From assembly GCA_016291655.1 (NCBI GenBank), contig JAEEYF010000005.1, positions 1 through 35,999 on the forward strand: a stretch of 35,999 nucleotides of DNA, written 5' to 3'. The DNA comes from Lachnospiraceae bacterium (GTDB taxonomy: Bacteria; Bacillota; Clostridia; Lachnospirales; Lachnospiraceae). Numbering within the stretch: position 1 is the first letter of the stretch; the number at the start of each line of letters is the position of its first letter. The position numbers and the translations under genes are program-made. Shown here piece by piece: positions 32,178 to 35,999 of this stretch. Under the pieces are notes generated by a model that saw only the letters and a program-made list of their open reading frames with translations, was not told the origin of the DNA and made no database searches.

Positions 32178-34934
32178 ATGAGAATCAGTATTGAACAACC
32201 ATTAATATTGCTGCTGATACCCGCAGGCATCTTTCTTCTGGTATTCTCGGCGCGTTTCATGCATCTCCGTTCAAAGGAACTGAAGATAAAGCAGATCATC
32301 CTTCGCGGGATCGTCTACTCTCTTATGATACTCGCCCTGTCCGGTGTCAGCCTGCTGAAGAACGGTAAAAACATTGCAACGGTATTTATCGTTGACGCTT
32401 CCGACAGTACCAAGGAGCACAGCGAACGCATCACTGAATTCATCAACAACGCTATAGGCACCAAGTCCGAACAGGATCATGTGGGCATAGTTACCGTAGG
32501 CAAGCTGCCGTCATTGGAAAACTTTGTTTCCGACAAATGTATCTATCACGGTCCTCAGACGCACATCGATCCCTCTGCCACCAACCTTAAGGATGCGGTA
32601 GGTCTCGCACTGTCCATGATGCCCGAGGGCTTCGCCAAAAGGATCGTTATCATTTCCGACGGTGCGGAAAACATCGGAAACCTGAAAGACACCGTTGCGG
32701 ATGTAACAATGGCCGGATGCGACGTCAAGACCGTCACTCTTCCCTCCTCCCTTTCCGAGGAGGTTTACGTGAGCAATCTCACGATTCCCGAAAACGTTGG
32801 AACAGGCGAGATGTTTAAAGTCATGGTGGAAGTCGAAAGCAATGTTTCCACCTCCGCCGTTGTCTCTCTTTATCAGGGCCGCACACTCACAGAACGTAAA
32901 ACCGTAAATCTTTCCAAAGGGACAAGTCTCATTCCCTTCTATGACACACAGACGGATGCGGGACTGAAAACCTACAAGGTGACCGTAGAAGCTCTGAACG
33001 ATACGTTTTCACTTAACAACGAATATTCCGCATTTACCAATATCTCCGTTAAACAGCCCCTGCTTTTGCTTGAAGGAGGTCAGGGTTTCGGCAGGCCTTT
33101 TTATGATATGCTCACCAAAATGGGGATCGATTGTGTCCTGATGCCCGCGGGCTCTGCTCCCACAAACATATCCGAACTGATGGAGTATTCGGGCGTAGTT
33201 CTTTGCAACGTTTCTGTCAGGGACCTTCCCGATGACTTCATGAACATCATTTCCACCTACGTCAAGGATTACGGCAAGGGTCTGATAGCCTGCGGAGGCC
33301 GCAGATCCTTTGGCCCCGGCTTTTACAAGGATTCCCCCCTTGAAACCATTCTTCCCGTAAACATGGATATCAACGGTGAAGCAGAACTCCCCTCCATGGC
33401 CATCATGTTCGTCATTGATAAATCAGGTTCCATGTCGGGTGATAAGCTTATCGAAGCAAAAAACTCCGCGATCAAATCCCTCGAACTTCTGCGGGATGAG
33501 GATTCTGTCGGTGTCATTTCCTTTGACACTTACTATTCGAGAGTAGCCCCGCTTTCCAAACTCGAAGACAGTCGTGATGATGTCCAGGCAGCCATCAGCT
33601 CAATACAGATCGAAGGAGGCACGAGCATATACCCCGCAGTCAAAGCCGCGGCCGATGAATTACTGAATTATAAGGCTTCCGTCAAACACATAGTTTTGCT
33701 CACGGACGGTCAGGACGGGTACAGCCTTTATGATCCTCTGATCAAACAACTGACAGATAACGAGATCACTCTTTCCTCAATAGCACTCGGAAACGATTGC
33801 AATGTCCAGCTTCTTCAATCAATATCCGAAGCAACGGGTGGAAGAATGCATCTGGTCACCAATAACTCAGAATTGCCGCAGATATTTGCGGACGAGATCT
33901 ACCTTTCAAACAATGAATACCTTGTAGACAATCCCGGTCCGGTTTATATCACCTCAAACGATGATGTGATCAGGGAAGTTGTAGCGGAGGGAGTTCCAAA
34001 CATTAAGGCCTATGTAGCCACCACCATAAAAGAAAGAGCCACTCAGCTTCTGGAGACTCAGGAAGGCCACCCTCTTCTCTCCTATTGGCAATACGGACTC
34101 GGAAAAACCGTTGCCTGGACTTCCGATGTGACCGGTAACTGGTCGGGCGATTATTTTGCATGGGAAAACAATACGCTCCTTTGGAACAATCTGATCCAGC
34201 TGATAACGGAGAAAAAACAGAGTGAAGGCTCCTATGCCACGGTAACTCAAAACCTTTCCTCCGCCACCGTCAGCTATCACACTGAAGACTTCAGTTCAAA
34301 CACCACCGTTAAGGCAGTTATAACGGATGATAAAGGAAACTCCTCAGAGATAGATCTCCTTCCGAAATCTCCCGGAGAATTTTCAACGGACTTCGATCTT
34401 ACAAGCGAAGGCGTCTACTCCATAGCGATCAAGCAGTTCAACAACGGAGCCGCAGAGTCGGGACTTACAACCGCTGCGATCAAGAAATACTCTCCCGAGT
34501 ATACTTTTAATCCGGACAACACGCTTCTGTCAGACTATGCCCGTCTCACAGGCGGCGCTGAGATCGATTCTCCTTCACAGGTTTTCACCGATACGATTCA
34601 TCTTGTCAAAGCCATGAAGGACATCACCGTTCCCCTCCTGGTCGCTGCCCTGCTCCTCTTTGTGTTTGATATAGCCTACAGACGATTCCGTTTCAGGATC
34701 GTTCCCGAAGGTTTCTACGCAAATATGTTTAAACATTTAAAGGACAAAAGGACAGCCTTCAAAGCTGCTCCGACAGCGTCGGCAAAGTCTGTGACAAAGG
34801 AAACTTCCGATAATGAGAGCAAAAAAAATAAGAGCGACAAAAACAACGGGAAAAAACCTCCCCGCTCCGGTTCTTCAAAGAAGGAACCCGATATTATCGA
34901 CACTTCACTTCTTTTAAACAGAATGAAAAAATAG
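32178..34934 (+). CDS. Large membrane protein with two vWA domains and a GATase1-like domain
   Basis: A 918-residue protein, the last gene of the operon. TM1 at about 8-25 and TM2 at 42-60; a first vWA-like domain (68-200) with MIDAS DASDS (73-77); an Ig-like region (200-290); a GATase1-like domain (about 293-400, LLLLEGGQGFGRPFYDML, then GLIACGGRRSFGPGFY); a second vWA domain (408-575) with MIDAS DKSGS (414-418); further beta-rich segments; a last TM at about 813-833; and a Lys/Ser-rich cytoplasmic tail (836-918). The extracellular bulk fits a substrate-binding or assembly platform worked on by MoxR. It starts two bases after the previous gene with AAGGA. The second vWA domain looks like a standard MIDAS domain, the first less so. 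Confidence 0.87.
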   Translation: MRISIEQPLILLLIPAGIFLLVFSARFMHLRSKELKIKQIILRGIVYSLMILALSGVSLLKNGKNIATVFIVDASDSTKEHSERITEFINNAIGTKSEQDHVGIVTVGKLPSLENFVSDKCIYHGPQTHIDPSATNLKDAVGLALSMMPEGFAKRIVIISDGAENIGNLKDTVADVTMAGCDVKTVTLPSSLSEEVYVSNLTIPENVGTGEMFKVMVEVESNVSTSAVVSLYQGRTLTERKTVNLSKGTSLIPFYDTQTDAGLKTYKVTVEALNDTFSLNNEYSAFTNISVKQPLLLLEGGQGFGRPFYDMLTKMGIDCVLMPAGSAPTNISELMEYSGVVLCNVSVRDLPDDFMNIISTYVKDYGKGLIACGGRRSFGPGFYKDSPLETILPVNMDINGEAELPSMAIMFVIDKSGSMSGDKLIEAKNSAIKSLELLRDEDSVGVISFDTYYSRVAPLSKLEDSRDDVQAAISSIQIEGGTSIYPAVKAAADELLNYKASVKHIVLLTDGQDGYSLYDPLIKQLTDNEITLSSIALGNDCNVQLLQSISEATGGRMHLVTNNSELPQIFADEIYLSNNEYLVDNPGPVYITSNDDVIREVVAEGVPNIKAYVATTIKERATQLLETQEGHPLLSYWQYGLGKTVAWTSDVTGNWSGDYFAWENNTLLWNNLIQLITEKKQSEGSYATVTQNLSSATVSYHTEDFSSNTTVKAVITDDKGNSSEIDLLPKSPGEFSTDFDLTSEGVYSIAIKQFNNGAAESGLTTAAIKKYSPEYTFNPDNTLLSDYARLTGGAEIDSPSQVFTDTIHLVKAMKDITVPLLVAALLLFVFDIAYRRFRFRIVPEGFYANMFKHLKDKRTAFKAAPTASAKSVTKETSDNESKKNKSDKNNGKKPPRSGSSKKEPDIIDTSLLLNRMKK

Positions 34935-34935
34935 T

Positions 34936-34973
34936 AAAAAAAGAGCGGCGATAAAATCGCCGTTCTTTTTTTA
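34936..34973. terminator. Bidirectional terminator between the vWA operon and rpsR
   Basis: Stem AAAGAGCGGCGAT (34940-34952) / ATCGCCGTTCTTT (34956-34968) with one G-T wobble and an AAA loop, flanked by A-runs and T-runs on both sides. It ends the long plus-strand operon and, from the other side, the rpsF-ssb-rpsR operon. Confidence 0.88.
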
Positions 34974-35240
34974 CTCTACTGTGTAAGGCATAAGAGCAAC
35001 GTGGCGTGCACGCTTAATAGCAGTCGTCAATGCTCTCTGGTGCTTTGCGCAGGTACCTGTGATACGTCTGGGAAGGATCTTTCCTCTCTCAGAAACATAT
35101 CTGGATAACTTCTTTATATCCTTATAGCTGATCTCAGTTACTTTTTCGGCACAGAAGGCACAAACCTTCTTTCTTCTGCGAACAACACGTCTTTTCATGG
35201 TACCTTCTGCAGTATTCTTTGCAGCTCTCTCGTCTGTCAT
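34971..35240 (-). CDS. rpsR: 30S ribosomal protein S18
   Basis: An 89-residue small-subunit protein that pairs with S6 on the platform. Conserved core: [17 protein letters not shown]-like [26 protein letters not shown] (here with [11 protein letters not shown]) and [21 protein letters not shown]. The paired cysteines CAFC are those of the zinc-type (C+) S18 form, although only one CxxC is present. Start choice: the frame can begin at 35255, but that ATG includes the GGAGG site itself; the ATG at 35240 has GGAGG eight bases upstream and is preferred. Confidence 0.96.
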   Translation of the reverse strand: MTDERAAKNTAEGTMKRRVVRRRKKVCAFCAEKVTEISYKDIKKLSRYVSERGKILPRRITGTCAKHQRALTTAIKRARHVALMPYTVE

Positions 35241-35248
35241 TGTATTAT

Positions 35249-35253
35249 CCTCC
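35249..35253 (-). promoter_or_regulatory. Shine-Dalgarno site that decides the rpsR start
   Basis: GGAGG on the minus strand, eight bases before the ATG at 35240. It overlaps the codons that an upstream start at 35255 would use, and that upstream ATG has no ribosome site of its own. Confidence 0.75.
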
Positions 35254-35285
35254 ATTCTTTCGATATTTTACAAGCCGGTGATTTC

Positions 35286-35723
35286 TTAAGCGAATGGCAG
35301 CTCTTCATCAATACCGTCGGGAATGTTCATGAATCCCGAATCGGTGCCGCTGGGCTGAGGTCTCTCATAGGACTGATTATTTCCGCCGCCCTGAGCATTC
35401 TTGCTCTCGGCGAACTCAATATTGTCAACGACAATATCAGTCGTATAAACCTTCTGACCATCCTTATTTGTGTAGCTGCCTGTCTGAATCCTTCCTTCAA
35501 GCGCTACCTTTGTACCCTGTCTCAGATACTTTTCTACGAACTCAGCCTGTTTGCCGAATGTGACGCATGAAATAAAATCGGCTGTCTGCTGGTTTGCATC
35601 ATTGCTTCTGGAAACTCTTCTGTCAACGGCAAGAGTAAATCTTGCGATTGCCGAATTATCCTTCTGTGCATATGAGATGTTAGGGTCTCTTGTGAGTCTA
35701 CCCATTAAAATGACTCTGTTCAT
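35286..35723 (-). CDS. ssb: Single-stranded DNA-binding protein
   Basis: A 145-residue SSB that coats single-stranded DNA in replication and repair. OB-fold residues 1-108 open MNRVILMGRLTRDPNISYAQ and include FISCVTFGKQAEFVEKYLRQGTK-type SSB sequence. A Gly/Asn/Gln-rich linker follows (110-135), and the C-terminal tip DGIDEELPFA carries the acidic-hydrophobic tail (..LPF) that recruits partner proteins; here an Ala follows the Phe, a small change from the usual DDDIPF end. It sits between rpsF (19 bases) and rpsR (45 bases), the standard order. GGAGGA precedes the start. Confidence 0.96.
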   Translation of the reverse strand: MNRVILMGRLTRDPNISYAQKDNSAIARFTLAVDRRVSRSNDANQQTADFISCVTFGKQAEFVEKYLRQGTKVALEGRIQTGSYTNKDGQKVYTTDIVVDNIEFAESKNAQGGGNNQSYERPQPSGTDSGFMNIPDGIDEELPFA

Positions 35724-35742
35724 TTAGGAAATCCTCCTACTT

Positions 35743-35999
35743 TTATGCCTCTTCGACTCTTGTTATCAAGAATCTGATAACGTTGTCCCTTGTGCGAAGT
35801 CTGTCTTCGATCTCTGCAGGGGCTGTTGTCTCAGCATCGAACTGAATGAAGTAGTAATATGCTTCGTTCATCTTCTGAACTTCGTAAGCGAGTCTCTTCT
35901 TACCCCACTCTTCAACGTTCTTAACTTCGCCGCCGAATCTTGTGATAAGCTTCTTTGCATCTTCAACGGATGCATCTCTTACGCTGTCCTCTACTTTTG
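35743..35999 (-). CDS. rpsF: 30S ribosomal protein S6 (5' end off window)
   Basis: The C-terminal 85 residues are visible, ending RFLITRVEEA. Recognisable S6 features are GGEVKNVEEWGKKRLAYEV followed by EAYYYFIQFDA and DRLRTRDNVIRFL. It binds 16S rRNA with S18. The start and the operon promoter lie beyond the window. First gene of rpsF-ssb-rpsR. Confidence 0.96.
   Translation of the reverse strand, partial: KVEDSVRDASVEDAKKLITRFGGEVKNVEEWGKKRLAYEVQKMNEAYYYFIQFDAETTAPAEIEDRLRTRDNVIRFLITRVEEA

Noticed and set aside
35241-35255. Upstream start for rpsR at 35255
   Set aside because: The GGAGG site lies within these codons and serves the ATG at 35240.

Overview
The window looks like chromosomal DNA from a Gram-positive anaerobe of the class Clostridia, most likely the family Lachnospiraceae. 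That assignment is inferred from gene content: Shine-Dalgarno sites of the AGGAGG type, the rpsF-ssb-rpsR and gdpP-rplI-dnaB blocks, MecA, a chemoreceptor (so probably motile), an 8-Cys ferredoxin, a DUF1858 protein and a noncanonical EF-G. I see no rRNA, tRNA, CRISPR array, transposase or phage gene.

Layout. 1-464: 5' part of a sugar ABC transporter ATPase (minus). 676-2273: SDR reductase and YitT-type membrane protein, one minus-strand operon with its own promoter. 2484-5089: chemoreceptor followed by a membrane-anchored alpha/beta hydrolase, one minus-strand operon. 5248-7347: EF-G-like GTPase (minus). 7348-7828: intergenic region with a large multi-armed inverted-repeat element. 7829-8764: lipid kinase (plus). 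8904-12122: a TetM/EF-G-like GTPase fused to a YacP/Rae1-type NYN endonuclease, followed by a dUTPase-family protein (plus). 12234-13508: Ser/Thr kinase fused to a degenerate MinD-like NTPase (minus). 13743-15116: mecA, DUF1858 protein (minus) and ferredoxin. 15162-22293: Na/Pi transporter, aspartokinase, gdpP, rplI, dnaB, all minus. 22559-34934: an eight-gene plus-strand operon with a large exported protein, ABC ATPase, ABC-2 permease, a coiled-coil membrane protein with a Gln/Gly repeat, MoxR ATPase, DUF58 protein and two membrane-anchored vWA proteins. 34971-35999: rpsR, ssb and the 3' part of rpsF (minus).

The two most interesting loci are as follows. (1) The GTPase-endonuclease fusion at 8904-11594 joins a ribosome A-site GTPase to a domain whose stand-alone Bacillus relative (Rae1/YacP) cuts mRNA in the A site; its promoter lies so close to the ATG that the transcript is predicted to be essentially leaderless. 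(2) The eight-gene MoxR/vWA/ABC operon at 22559-34934 looks like a cell-envelope machine of unknown purpose. It sits between rpsR and gdpP, gene blocks that are usually close together in Firmicutes. Smaller points are the foldback element at 7514-7680, the kinase/pseudo-NTPase fusion, a histone-H1-like tail on the chemoreceptor, and a codon-use break inside the first gene.

All calls come from reading motifs and translations by eye; no database search was run.
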